A stretch of DNA of 64,000 nucleotides from Coturnix japonica (Eukaryota > Chordata > Aves > Galliformes > Phasianidae): positions 3,559,736-3,623,735 of the forward strand of contig NC_029542.1 in the NCBI RefSeq assembly GCF_001577835.2. Direction: 5' to 3'. Below are positions 9,901-20,849 of this stretch, piece after piece. The notes below the pieces were generated by a model. That model had not been told where the DNA came from. It saw only the letters and a list, made by a program, of their open reading frames with translations, and did not search any database. A program made the translations under genes and the position numbers. The first letter of the stretch is position 1; each line of letters starts with the position of its first letter.

Positions 9901-11150
9901 NNNNNNNNNNNNNNNNNNNNNNNNNNNNNNNNNNNNNNNNNNNNNNNNNNNNNNNNNNNNNNNNNNNNNNNNNNNNNNNNNNNNNNNNNNNNNNNNNNNN
10001 NNNNNNNNNNNNNNNNNNNNNNNNNNNNNNNNNNNNNNNNNNNNNNNNNNNNNNNNNNNNNNNNNNNNNNNNNNNNNNNNNNNNNNNNNNNNNNNNNNNN
10101 NNNNNNNNNNNNNNNNNNNNNNNNNNNNNNNNNNNNNNNNNNNNNNNNNNNNNNNNNNNNNNNNNNNNNNNNNNNNNNNNNNNNNNNNNNNNNNNNNNNN
10201 NNNNNNNNNNNNNNNNNNNNNNNNNNNNNNNNNNNNNNNNNNNNNNNNNNNNNNNNNNNNNNNNNNNNNNNNNNNNNNNNNNNNNNNNNNNNNNNNNNNN
10301 NNNNNNNNNNNNNNNNNNNNNNNNNNNNNNNNNNNNNNNNNNNNNNNNNNNNNNNNNNNNNNNNNNNNNCTCACACTCACTTGAACTCAGGGCTGAGGTC
10401 GGGCTTCAGCCCATAGAAAGCAGCGGACAGAGCGACGGCCCAAACGGGCACGAACTTCCCATCACGGCACTCCAGGAACGGCTGCGACCACCGCACATGG
10501 CCCGGCCCCGCCACGTACCCATCACCCCGCAACCACTTGGGGGTCTCCATGGATCTCAGGTCGTTGCTCAACACCCGTTTACGAAGCGGAGGACCCCGTC
10601 GTTCCCGCAGCTCCGCCACCCATTCACCATCCGAGCTGCGGTTCCCCGGAGCGGACACGTCCCGCAGGTGAATCTCCCCGTCGGCTGCCGTAGCTTGAAG
10701 CACCAGCCGTGGGGAGGGGGCTGCAGGGTGGGCGTCCAGAGCCAGCAGGGAGCGGCGAGCCCACGGGTGCCCCCCGGCCAAGCTGCGGGTCAACGCCTGG
10801 TACCACTCCACGTCCTCGGCCACGCTGGACTCGCGGAGATCGTTTCCCTGCAGCAACATGTTGAGGAAGTTGGCGGCCTGGGTCAGAGCTTCGGGGGCGG
10901 CCCTTAAAGCGGCTCGTAGCGTTTGGGGGGGGTCTGGAGCCGGGGGTCTCAGGGCGGCGCTGCGGCTGCAGTTGGTGAGAGCCAAACTCCGCACATCGCC
11001 CGTCCGTAGGAAGGAAAGAGCAGCCGAACCCTCCGGGTCCGTCGTGGGGTCGTCGGGGGGCGGAGGAGCCCCAGCCCGAAGCGATAGAAGCAGCAGGAGG
11101 AGGAGGAGGAGGAGGAGGAGGGAGGTCGGAGCCCCCCCCGGGGGGGTCAT
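4367..11150 (-). CDS. GPR179: Orphan class C receptor GPR179; 10 exons visible, at least one lost in an assembly gap
   Basis: Exons in transcript order: 11150-10381, [gap 10369-9850], 9620-9533, 9431-9241, 9129-9061, 8966-8857, 8785-8547, 8454-8316, 8222-8117, 7328-7188, 6913-4367. Identity rests on near-continuous similarity to the remembered GPR158/GPR179 seven-helix core (IRASG, LLLYFP, STFRC, RWDYM, AVPSAFHEPRYMG, CFAHTHGTVTVTLGL, EELKQLYAQLE) and on repeated CPWE motifs. In the family, GPR179 sits on dendritic tips of retinal ON-bipolar cells, recruits RGS7/RGS11-Gbeta5 to the mGluR6-TRPM1 cascade and binds pikachurin outside the cell. Its loss causes congenital stationary night blindness. 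Exon 1 ends in phase 2 while the next visible exon starts in phase 0, so coding sequence is missing in the gap. Visible coding length is 4400 bases; the human protein is about 2367 residues, mainly because its last exon is longer. Confidence 0.93.
5159..5461 (-). repeat. GPR179: Coding tandem array of 16-residue EICPWE units in GPR179
   Basis: Six 48-base units plus the start of a seventh lie head to tail. Each unit reads EICPWEgQggSggsKA with few changes. Neighbouring units are nearly identical in DNA, whereas the other CPWE motifs of the exon stand apart in diverged sequence. Recent unequal exchange or slippage within the array is the simplest reading. Confidence 0.9.
7188..9620 (-). CDS. 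GPR179: GPR179 Cys-rich/EGF-like stalk and seven-transmembrane core
   Basis: Exon 9620-9533 holds a cysteine-rich EGF-like end (CRCKPGFYGLSSEP). Exon 9431-9241 continues with CRRCREGCTSC and then TM1. The exon at 9129-9061 with 8966-8857 carries TM2 and the FKPSTFRC loop into TM3. 8785-8547 carries the region from LARSAQRVPYM to RWDYMMVV (TM4 and the long extracellular loop). 8454-8316 and 8222-8117 carry TM5 to TM7. 7328-7188 encodes the acidic proximal tail with SAWSERSFDPDDIR. All junction phases agree. The intron after 9241 appears to start with GC rather than GT. Confidence 0.9.
7340..8105 (-). repeat. Degenerate minisatellite filling a GPR179 intron
   Basis: The intron between exons 8222-8117 and 7328-7188 is almost wholly made of variants of ATGGGGTGGTGGCTATGGGG (minus strand), with related CCATAACCACCTCC phrases. 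Unit length drifts between about 10 and 25 bases. The sense strand is G-rich and could form G-quadruplexes. Confidence 0.85.
9850..10369. other. Assembly gap (520 N) inside GPR179
   Basis: The run of N is preceded by a run of G. Splice phases on either side disagree, so the gap contains coding sequence, probably human-like exon 2. Confidence 0.95.
10381..11150 (-). CDS. GPR179: GPR179 first coding exon: signal peptide and extracellular domain
   Basis: This 770-base exon encodes residues 1-256. It begins MTPPGGAPTS followed by twelve leucines (about residues 11-22), an obvious signal peptide core, with cleavage likely around residues 26-29. The remainder is the N-terminal extracellular domain of the GPR158/179 family, with sequons at N60 (NCS) and N170 (NRS). 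The donor GTGAGT at 10380 lies next to the assembly gap. Confidence 0.9.
11093..11130 (-). repeat. GPR179: CTC/AGG microsatellite encoding the poly-leucine signal core
   Basis: About nine uninterrupted CTC codons, plus CTG/CTT/CTA variants, encode the leucine run. The tract is prone to slippage and may vary in length between individuals. Confidence 0.85.
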
Positions 11151-11225
11151 GGTGGCTCGGTGCCCGGAGCTCGAGCTCCGACCGCCGCCCGCTTTTCCTC
11201 CTTTGGCAGAACGTCACGGCCCCGC

Positions 11226-11250
11226 NNNNNNNNNNNNNNNNNNNNNNNNN
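11226..11250. other. Assembly gap (25 N) in the GPR179/SOCS7 intergenic promoter
   Basis: The 25-N length suggests a placeholder of unknown true size, so the real spacing between the two genes may differ. Confidence 0.9.
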
Positions 11251-11254
11251 TAAT

Positions 11255-11469
11255 AGGGGGAAACTGAGTCAGAGTGGGCGTGGCCTAATAGAGGATGTGG
11301 GCGGAGCCTGTTTGATCACGTGTTAAGAAGTAGGCGTGGCTAACACCGGAAGCGGGAGGCGTGGCCACGTGCTGTCTGGTACCGGAGGAGGGAGCGGCGT
11401 TGGCGGCGGGGCCGAGCGGGGGGCGGCGGGTCCGCTCCGCTCCCGGTTCATTATGAGGCGGCCGTAGCG
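11255..11469. promoter_or_regulatory. Head-to-head GPR179/SOCS7 promoter region
   Basis: The two start codons lie 320 bases apart on opposite strands. Sites visible between them: TGAGTCA (AP-1 type) at 11265-11271; CACGTG E-boxes at 11317-11322 and 11366-11371; CCGGAAG (ETS type) at 11346-11352; and several GGGCGTGGC/GGGCGGAGC GC boxes. There is no TATA box. The layout suits the broadly expressed SOCS7. How the retina-restricted GPR179 is controlled from here cannot be told. Confidence 0.6.
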
Positions 11470-14400
11470 ATGCAACGAGACGGGGAGGCGGCGGCTGCGG
11501 CCTCTTACCGGGTGCTCAGCCGCCTGCTCGGTTATGGGGCCGGGCAGGAAACGGGAGCGGCGGGCGGCCCCGGTAACGGAGCGGTGGTTGTAGGGTTACA
11601 AGGCCCCGGTGGAGTGAGGCTGCCGGTACCCGCACCGGGAGGGGCCGCTCGGCCGCCGCCGCAGCTGATGGTGTTCAGGAATACGGCTGAGAACCGGACC
11701 GGGAACGAGGAGGAGGAGACAACGGGCGGCGGGGAGGGACCGGAGGGTGGAACCGAGCTGCTGTGCCCGCGGCATCGTTGTGTGTTAGAGCCTAAAGGGG
11801 CAACCGGAGCCGGTTATGGGCCGCCCGGGGGGCTGGAGCTGCAGCTGGCCGCCCTCGGGTTGAGGGCACCGGGAGCGAAAGGCCCCGCTGCGTGTCCGTG
11901 TGTCGGTCCGCCCGCTGCTGAAGAGACGAGCGACGCGCTGCTGGTGCTCGAAGCGTTGGAGCCCGATGAAACCGAGAGCTGCTCCGAGGATGAACCGGGC
12001 AGCCCCGCTCATAACGAATCGTTGGAGCCGCCCCGAGGAGCCACAGCAAGGAGAGCAGCGATGCCCGGCCCCGGTGCTGCGGGAGGAAGGAAGGGATCGC
12101 TGAGGGTTCGGCTCAGCCGCTTGTTCCGCACCAAGAGCTGCAGCGGAGGGTCGGTACCGGGGGATGGGAACGGAGGGAACCGGCGGGGAACGGAGCTGAC
12201 GGGCTCGGCTCAAAGCCTGAGCGACGGCGGAGGGGCCCGGGGCCGCGGGCAGGAGGAGGGAAGGTACGGAACGGGATGGGGACATGAGGGGCTGAGCTGA
12301 TGGGGTGGGAAGGGATGGATGGATGTGGGGCTGGAGGGGCCTTGGAGACCAGGGGGGAGCAGCTTATGGGGCATATGGGGGTCTATGTGCCCCTCATGTG
12401 GCTTATGGGGGTTCCCTGGGGGTCTCAGCTTTGTGCAATGCTTGGGATGATGCTGGGCTCGGTGCCTTCAGCAACACACAGTGCTCCATCCCTGCAGGTG
12501 GATGGGACCCTGTGCAGCCTGGCTTGGAGCTGGGTGGGCTGCGAGGTTCCTTCTGACCTCATTCACTTTAGGGTTCAGCTTCTGAGCTGCTCCAGCTCTG
12601 CACCCCATAGTGTCCCCCTGCTGTGGGGCTGCCATGGAGGGGCACAGCCTCCAGTCACCGCCTGGCACTGCCAACAGCTGCTCCCTTATCCCTTGCATCA
12701 CACAGGGCACGTGGTTTGGCTCAGCAGTGCCCCATCCCAACAGGGTGCCCGTAATGACAACCTGTGATCAGTGGGATATTGCAATGCTGACATCAAGGGG
12801 GGGCACAAAAGCAGCAGCTCCATCACAGTCACGGAGCTGCTGTGCTTTTCCCTGGTCAGCACAGTGCTGCTGTTCTACCAAAGGTTACTTCAAGGTGCCT
12901 CGATGCAGCAGCTGCTGTGGTTCAAGGCTTGAGAAGAGGCAGAGCTTCTGCCCTAGAGCTCAGGGCTGTTCCTTGTGCTGCATTGTAAAGCTTCTATCTA
13001 AAAGCTTCATCCATGGGGCTGCTGTTCTTACAGCTCAGGGTTGATGCAGGTTTGACTGTGGTTCTATGGTCAGCTCACAGGTTTCTAAGTTGGGCTGAGC
13101 TGACCTTGTTTTATAGCCCGTCTCTATTGATGAGGTTTTATATATTGAGTTGGGTTCCCTCAGCTCCATGTGCCTGTGTTCATATGGTGTGTTTAAGGCA
13201 CTCTCAGCTTGTTGTGAAACAGCTTCTTGGCTCCACCAACCACACTCACTTGGGGTTTTCTTCCTTAAGACTTGATTAATCACATAACCAGAGATTTGCT
13301 TAGCAGCAGGACGGGGCTCTGGCCTTGTTGCTTGGCTGTTCTACTTAAACCAGAGCTCCAGGGGTCGGATCAGCTCATGGTGTTGCCTCCAGGCTGGGTC
13401 CATTGTGCTCTCCCAGCCCTAAAGGATCAAATGAAGACCATTCATTCCCCCTCCATCCCCATCCACTCATTGTTTTCTATTTCCCACAGGAAACACAGAC
13501 TGACAAGAACTCAAAGTGCCTTTTCCCCGGTTGTTTTCAGCCCCCTCTTCACAGGTAAGGAGTTGTAAGGGGTTGCACTTTGGTCTTGTGAATGGCAATG
13601 AGTGCTGCAGGGACATCCCTGTGTTCCATGTGTGTTCATTGGGCACATCAGGGCTGCTCAAAGCCAGGGCTGCTCCTGCTCTATCAGCTGGGAGATGGGA
13701 TCTGTTCCTTCACCTGCTGGGCACCTCAGCATCTCTCAGCTTCATTTGCTCATCATACCTGGATCCATTTGGAAATGAAGGAGCATCTGCATGCACACAC
13801 GTGTGTGCAGCCACACAGCCTTGGGGCAAAGCACCTGGGGTAACGACTGCACCTAAATACCCCTCTAATGATCCTAATGAATGGGCAGGGAGCTTTCACA
13901 GGCAGCAGGAGGAAGCTGAGTCAGTGTTGTCCTAATGCTGAGTGTCACGGCAGGTTGCAGGAGGTCGGGGAGCTGTTTTTGCTTATGGAGCTCGTGTATA
14001 GGGATAGCAATGCTCACAGTTCACCTCTGCCATCCTCCAGGTGAAACAGTGTCTCTGGTGGACGTGGACATCTCTCAACGAGGACTCAGCTCCCCTCACC
14101 CTCCGACTCCACCACCTCCTCCACGCCGAAGCCTCAGCCTGCTGGGTATGGGGTCCATTTGGGTGCTGCCCATAGGCTCTATTTGCTGCCCCACGGTGTT
14201 TCTTGCTGTTCTTCCACAGCATCAGCGTCTCTTATAGGTCCCTGCTGTGCTTCAGGCTTTGGGGAGGTGATGCCAGGAGCCCAATGTGGCTGCTGAGCAT
14301 CCTTCTCTGTGCTCAGAATGAGGCAGCCCCAGCCAGCAGGTGCCCCACACATCCTATATGCCAGGGTAGCAAAACCTTCTATAGACACCTGCCTTGTGCT

Positions 14401-17400
14401 GCAGGCTGCATGCATGGATATAGCCAGGCTGGACAACTAACCCCTTTGCTCTAAGGGTGTGTGTGTATGTATGTATGCTGCTGGGCTGCTCTCAGAAGCT
14501 GCTGGAGCATCACAAGCTCCATCTCCGGTTCCTCTTGCAGTGCTTGGTGCCAGTTTGCTCGTCCCACCTTGCTGGCAGCGCAGAGCTTGCTTGCTTTCCT
14601 TTCTTCTGAATGCCTCTTGCCTCTGTTCTCTCCTAGATGATATCAGTGGGACGCTGCCTACATCTGTCCTAGTGGGTCCGATGGGGTCTTCCCTGCAGTC
14701 TTTCCCTCTGCCTCCGCCTCCTCCGCCCCACGCCCCAGGTCAGAGCAGCTCTAGGGCTTCCTATTCACTTCCCCTTTGGTTTCCAGTTTCCTGCCCTACA
14801 GGACCCAAAGGGCTTTAATTGCCCCTTTGTGTTGGGATGGGTTAATTCCTTCCTTTGGTGCTTTTCCCCTTCCCTCTAAGCTAACACAACAAACAGCAGG
14901 TGAAGGCTCTGAGTCATTTTGGAAGAGCTATTTGACACCTCCCAGTGCCCTTTATGAAGATGCTGTCCTGCTCTCTATCAGTCCTGCTTCCTCTTCTGCC
15001 TGCTGCATTGGGAACTGAGCACTCTGAGGTCTCAGCAGCTCAGCACTGACTGCATTGTGTTGTCCCTCCCTCTGCAGATGCCTTCCCACGGATCGTTCCC
15101 CTCCGACCAACAGAACCAGCACCCACCCAGCCCACCCCACACCTCCAGTGCCCGCTGTACCGCCCGGACTCGAGCAGCTTTGCAGCCAGCTTACGAGAGC
15201 TGGAGAAGGTGATATCTGCATGGGGAGATGTGGGGAGGGAAGGGCAGCGGGGCAGGGCTCTGTGTTTTGAATCGTGTCTTAAGGGGATGGAGTGATTTGG
15301 GTTGGAAGGGTTCGTCCTGTTCCAACCCTTACCCTGTGTAGGCTGCCCAGAGCTCCATCCCATCTGGGTATGGGAACCTGCAGAACAAGCCCATCTCACT
15401 CAGCCTTTCCTTAAAGGAGAGATGCTGCAGCCCTCTGAGAGCTGCTTCAGGAGCTGGTTGTGGGCATAGTGTTAAAGCAGGGCCTGAAAACACCCCTAGT
15501 GAGGTCCTGGGTGAGTCAAGGAGTGCATTATATGCTCCACATCTGGGTGGTAGATGCAATGGTGCTTTCCCATCCAGCAGCAATGAGTCCACGCTTGGGG
15601 TGAATGCAACCAGGAAATGAAAGTTAGGTCTAAAAGTGAATTAGTGAGAGCAAATGTTGGTTGTGCCTTCGGTCCTTCGTCACCAGCTGACGTGTGGTGT
15701 ATCTCATCCCTGCAGTGCGGGTGGTATTGGGGACCAATGAACTGGGAGGACGCAGAGATGAAATTGAAGGGGAAACCAGATGGATCCTTCCTGGTACGGG
15801 ACAGTTCTGACCCCCGTTACATCCTGAGCCTCAGCTTCCGATCGCAGGGCATCACCCACCACACCAGGATGGAGCACTACAGAGGTGAGGGTGGCTCTGG
15901 GATGCTCTAAGTCAAAGCTGTGCCCTTCCCTTTGCTCCAGCTTTGCGTGGTGCTGCCTGCATCCCTGGTGCAGTGTTTGTTTGTGCCCTGAATGGTGTTG
16001 AAGCTGAACGCTTTGGCTGCAGCTCCATAGCACACAAGTGCTGCTCCGTGGTGCAAGAAGCAGGCAGTGCCTGCTTGCATGCATGCAAGTGGTCTGGCCA
16101 GAGGCTTCAGCTTATGTTAGGGATCTGCGTGCAGCTAGGGGGCCTGCCTCCCTGCTCTGCATTGAATTTGCCATTCAAAGCATAACGTGCTCTATTTGAG
16201 GTTGCAGAGCTGGCTGGGGGGCTGTCACCCAACCTATGGGTGAGTGTGTATCTCCTGCAGCTCTATGGTGATGCAAAACTGTTCTGCTGGCAGGGACCTT
16301 CAGCCTGTGGTGCCATCCCAAGTTTGAAGATCGCTGCCAATCCGTGGTGGAGTTCATCAAGAGAGCCATCATGCACTCCAAAAATGGGAAGTTTCTCTAT
16401 TTCCTCCGATCCAGGGTTCCAGGTGAGCATCACATCAAGTCCCAGGGGCAGCTCCTGCTGTGGGTGCAGACAGGAGCGTGTTGGGAGCATCCTGGGTTTG
16501 AGACAGAGAGCGGAGCTTGGAGGGAGGCTGGGAGGCATCTTAAGGTCTCTTCCCTTGAGAATAAGACCCTATGGGCTTCCCAGGGCTCTGGGCACATCTC
16601 TTAGTATCTCTTGCCATTGTGAGAGCCATCCTTGGGTGTAATGCTCTGTGCTGCTGCCAAAGCTTTCCTATGGGGGGGGTGCTGAGTTGTGCAGCTCCCT
16701 GTTGAGCCCATGAGTGTGTTGATTCTGCTCAAGGAGGGGATATTCCCTGTGCTGTGTCCCTGCTGTGCTGGCTGAGATCCCAAAGGCAAATTCCTTTCTA
16801 ATAGGAGAGTCAGAATGGGGGGGGGGGGGTGGTCTTGGGGGGGGGGGAAATCCAGCCCTTGAATTGCTGGCTGTTCTTTGCTCTCTCTAAAGCTGGCTCA
16901 CAGCTTTCTGAGCTGCCTGCAGCAGTTCTGAGCCCATCTTAGTGTGAAGAGCTTTCCCTTTTCTCCTTTCACTCTGTTGTCCTCAAGAGATGAGCCAGCA
17001 GGAGGATGGGGGGGTGGGAGGGGGGGGTGGAGCGTAACCAGCTTTGAATCAGTCTGTAAAGATGGATAAACCTTATGCAATGAATGAGCCCAGCTCCAAG
17101 AGATCCTTCCTGGTGCTGCTGCCCACCCCTTGTGCTCTGGGGCTCAATTGTTGCCCTTAAGTCATGGGGAGGGCATTGCTCCTTGCGTGGGGGGGGGGGT
17201 GGGCTGGCAATGGCTCTGCTTTCCCATTGTACCCAGCCTCGTGACCCCAGGAATGAGCAGCCCTCGTGCTGCCCAAACCCACAGCTTTGTTGTAATGCCT
17301 CAACAGAACCCTGCTATGGGGGGGTTGTGCAGAGCAGAGCCTACATGCTGCCTGCCCCCCCCCCACCATGCCTCTCCTTTTGGCTTTGCTCTGCATCCTT

Positions 17401-18017
17401 CTGAAGCCTGGTTGCATCTCAATGCAAAGTGATGCTTGGGGGGGAGGTGGGCACTGCATGGAGCTTCTGCTTCCTTTACAAACCACTTCAACACCCAACG
17501 TTACCTTTTGCTTTTTAACCCCCTCCCCCCCCTCAAGGTCTCCCTCCGACACCCGTCCAGCTCCTGTATCCCGTCTCCAGGTTCAGCAATGTTAAATCTC
17601 TCCAGCACCTTTGTCGCTTTCGGATCAGGCAGTTGGTCCGGATCGACCACATCCCTGAGCTGCCGCTGCCCAAGTGAGTCAATATGGAGCTATAGGTTGG
17701 GGATGGGGGAGGAGGGGGGGGGGTCCCATATCCCCCTCAATGCACAGCTATCAGCTGGGAGGGGGTGGGCTGCTCCCTTTGGCCTTTGGGATGGGGGGCA
17801 CAGCTGAGCAGTGAGGTTTGCTGCCATGATTGGGGTGAGGAGGAGCAGTTCTGGTCACTACTCCCCCCTCAATCCCATATTCTCACCCCCTTCCAGGCCC
17901 CTCATCTCCTATATACGCAAGTTCTACTACTACGACCCTCAGGAGGAGGTGTACCTGTCATTAAAGGAGGCTCAGCTCATCTCCAGACAGAAACAAGATG
18001 CTGAATCCTCCACGTAG
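11470..18017 (+). CDS. SOCS7: Suppressor of cytokine signalling 7, complete, 9 coding exons
   Basis: Exons: 11470-12263, 13490-13554, 14041-14145, 14637-14738, 15078-15208, 15716-15884, 16294-16422, 17538-17673, 17897-18017. Phases close to 583 residues; human SOCS7 is 581. Exon 1 (264 residues) is a low-complexity Gly/Ala/Pro/Glu N-terminus ending in a basic segment (RLSRLFRTKSCSGG). Exons 3-4 carry proline runs (PTPPPPPRR, PLPPPPPPH) suited to SH3 binding, as known for this protein's links to Nck and vinexin. The SH2 domain spans about residues 400-498, with the phosphotyrosine-binding arginine R427 in FLVRDS. The SOCS box follows, with the BC-box SLQHLCRFRI and the Cul5-box-like LPLPKPLISYI. 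The protein acts as substrate receptor of an Elongin B/C-Cullin 5 ubiquitin ligase on insulin/IRS, STAT and Nck signalling. Confidence 0.96.
12264..13489 (+). other. SOCS7: SOCS7 intron 1
   Basis: The 1.2 kb intron has GT-AG ends. I see no further exon or recognisable repeat. Confidence 0.7.
15290..15370 (-). mobile_element. Possible CR1 LINE 3'-end remnant
   Basis: Phrases GGGTTGGAAGGG, CTGTTCCAACCCTTACCC and AGGCTGCCCAGAGCTCCATCC resemble the antisense of the 3' end of chicken CR1 elements. The match is short and diverged, and its edges are not defined. It lies in a SOCS7 intron. Confidence 0.35.
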
Positions 18018-19175
18018 CGGGGCCACATCACCTTCCTTGCTGTCCCTGATGGTACGTTGTGCTCCCAGGGACCCCCCCCCAAAACAAAAAGGGGGTTGCT
18101 TTGTCCTTTACACTCTCTATCCCCCCCCAGGAATATGGTGATGCCATCCAGCCCCACCTTGGGCTGCAGTGGGGATGAGACCCACGAAGGTGCAGCTCTG
18201 CTTCCAAGGAGAGAAAAGAGGCTCCAACGTTCCCACCCACCCACCAAGCACAGCAGGAAGGGACCCCTGGCTTGGGGGGGGGGGTTGGGGAGGGGGCTCA
18301 GAGCCCCCATGGACTCCATGCAGAACCAAGAATGTCGTGGCACTATATAGGGACTTTTCAGAAGGTTTGGTTTTATTTTGTCATCTTCAGGTTTGGTTTT
18401 AATTTGGGGGGGGGTTATAGGTTGTTTTCTTGGGGTGGGGGGGTTATTTCAGCATGATGAAAAATGAGTTGGATTATATTTGCCTCCTTTAAGGGGGGCT
18501 TAACAGGATGAGCTCTGGGCATGGCGTGGGATCCAACCCCATGGCTGTCCTGTGTTATTGGGGGGGGGGGGTCGACAGAGCTGCCTATGGAGCAGGATCA
18601 AGCTGCCACCCCCCCGTCATTCCCATCATGGCAATCACCTCCATCCTCAGAGCAGCATTGAGAGTGCCCATTGTGCCCCTGTTGCCAAGTGCTGCTGCAA
18701 AGGGTGCTCAGCAAACCCCCCCCAACCCAACCTTGACTGTCACCTTCAGCCCTGGGCTGGGTTGATTGGGGGGGGGTCACATTTAGAAAGGATTGGCTTC
18801 CAGCTGAACCCAGAATGCAGATACCATTTCATGTGTGCGGCAACTGCTGGCTCTGTGCTGGGGGAGGGTTATTATGGCTGATAGCCCCCCCTTTATCCCC
18901 CCCCTCCCATTATTGCTGCGTCATCCTGGGGTACAACAGCTGCCCTGAGCTGCTTGGGGTGGAAGAGTCATGCTGTCACTATGGGGGGGGGCTGCACTAT
19001 GGGAACCCCCAATAAGGCAGCAGGCCTGGGGTGGGGATTGAGTGGGGGGTATAACGTGCTTCATTTTCATCCATTTTTTTGGGGTTATTTTGTGTGTGTC
19101 TGTGCTTAATTTATTAAAATAGTCGCATATAATTTATTTTCTATGTATATTAAAGAGAAATAATGATTGAATGGT
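18018..19175 (+). other. SOCS7: SOCS7 3' untranslated region
   Basis: The region runs from the stop to the ATTAAA at 19149-19154, with another ATTAAA at 19113-19118. It is crowded with runs of eight or more G. AATAAA at 19557-19562 could serve a longer form. The exact end cannot be fixed. Confidence 0.6.
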
Positions 19176-20849
19176 TAAAGAGATGGAAACCCAAGGCAGC
19201 CTTGGAAAGGGGGGGTGGCATTGTTATAGGGGGGGAGAATGATTGGTTTCAATGGGGTTTTTCTTGCCTAAAGCACAAATGCCTTTGGGTGTGTTTGGTT
19301 ATTATGGGGGGGGGGGTGCGGGGGGGTCCTGTTTGGTATATATTTGTATTTATAGCATGTTGGGTTTGGGGTGGGGGGGGAGGTGAAGTGATGTGTGGGG
19401 TTTGGGGTCAGCTGTGTGAGTTTTTGTATGTAGGGGGGGGGGGGGGGAGATGAGGTTTGTGTTGTACTCTTTCTATTGTTGGTTGAAAAAAAGATTTTGG
19501 TGGGGGAGGTTTTGGGGTGTTTTTGAGGGGGGGGAAGTGGAGAGAGTTTGGGGTGGAATAAAGTGATGGAAATGGTGCTGGTGGTGCTGAGTTGGGTTAA
19601 GGGGGGGTTAAAGTGGGTCCTTGTGGGGTGGGGGGGGTCCCAGAGGATGGGGGAATCTGTGGGGATGAGGGCGGTCCCAAAGGTGGGGGGGGTCTGCTGG
19701 ATGGGGATGGTCCTGCTCTGCCCCCCCCTCCCCCTTCTTTCCCGGAGCGCTTTGAACGCCCCCAGCTCTGCAAATCGAAACGGGGAGCGACAGAATGGGG
19801 CCGAGATGAGCGACACCGCCCCCCCCCTGAACCCCCCTCCCCCTTTTCCCGCAGTAAGTGGGGCCGCCCCCCAACCTTCCCCCCCACAACCATCCCTGTC
19901 ACCCTTGAGCTTTCCCCTCCCCCCCCATAGTTCGGAGTGGGAATGGGGGGGGGAACCTGGGGGAAGCCCCTTTGGGGGGGGTGGGGGGGGCACATAGAGA
20001 GCCCTTTGTCCACGCTCTGCACAGAGGAGCCCCAATATGGCTGCGTCTCTCCGCCGGTTCGTGCCGTTCATTTGCATCTGAAAAGCGGCCCCCGCACAAA
20101 AGGAACGTTCCTCCCCCCACCCCCCGCTGATAAACGTGGGGGGGGGTCCCCGGCTTTGGGGTGGGGGGGGGGAGTTTGGGGGGATATTCCGTCCTAGGAG
20201 GGGGATGTGGGGAAACTGAGGCAGCGTGGGGTTGTACAGCGGGACATTGGGATGCGCTATGGGGCTGTGCAATGGGAAATGAAGGCGTGCTGTGGGGCTG
20301 TGTAGATGCCCCCCTCCTCAATTTGGGACGGGGTGCCCCCATTGGGCATTAATATTTACCCTATGGGGCAGAAAGGCTTTAGCATCGCATCTATAGGGCC
20401 ACGACCCCACTGCGTGCAGCTGTGGGGCTGGGAGAGGGGGGTACCCAGAGCCCCATATGGGTTGGAGGTGTTTGGCCCACCCTATAGGGATGGGGTGGCT
20501 GTGGGGCCAAGTGTGGGGTTGTGTAGCCGTATTGTGTTGTGCGAAGGGAAACTGAGGCACAATGTGGGGCTGTGGAGAGGGAAAGGGAGGGGATGGAGAG
20601 TGCGGGAAGGGGTTTGTAGGGGAAGGAGGCGTGGGGGATGGGATGGGGTGGGATGGGTGAGCATTAGGAAGGATGGAGGAGGAATGGAAGGGCTGGATTT
20701 TGGATGGAGCTCAAGGAGGATGAGGAGGAAGGGAGATGGATGATGGAGCAGAGGAGGAAGGACGCCGGCGTTCGTAGGGTGCGGGCAGGAAGGGAGGGGG
20801 GAGATGAAGAGGAGGGGTAGGTGGGGGATCGAGGCGGAGATGGAGGGTG

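Noticed and set aside
8455-10380. 641-codon minus-strand frame across the 520-N gap
   Set aside because: The frame is open only because N cannot encode a stop. It joins several GPR179 exons with their introns.
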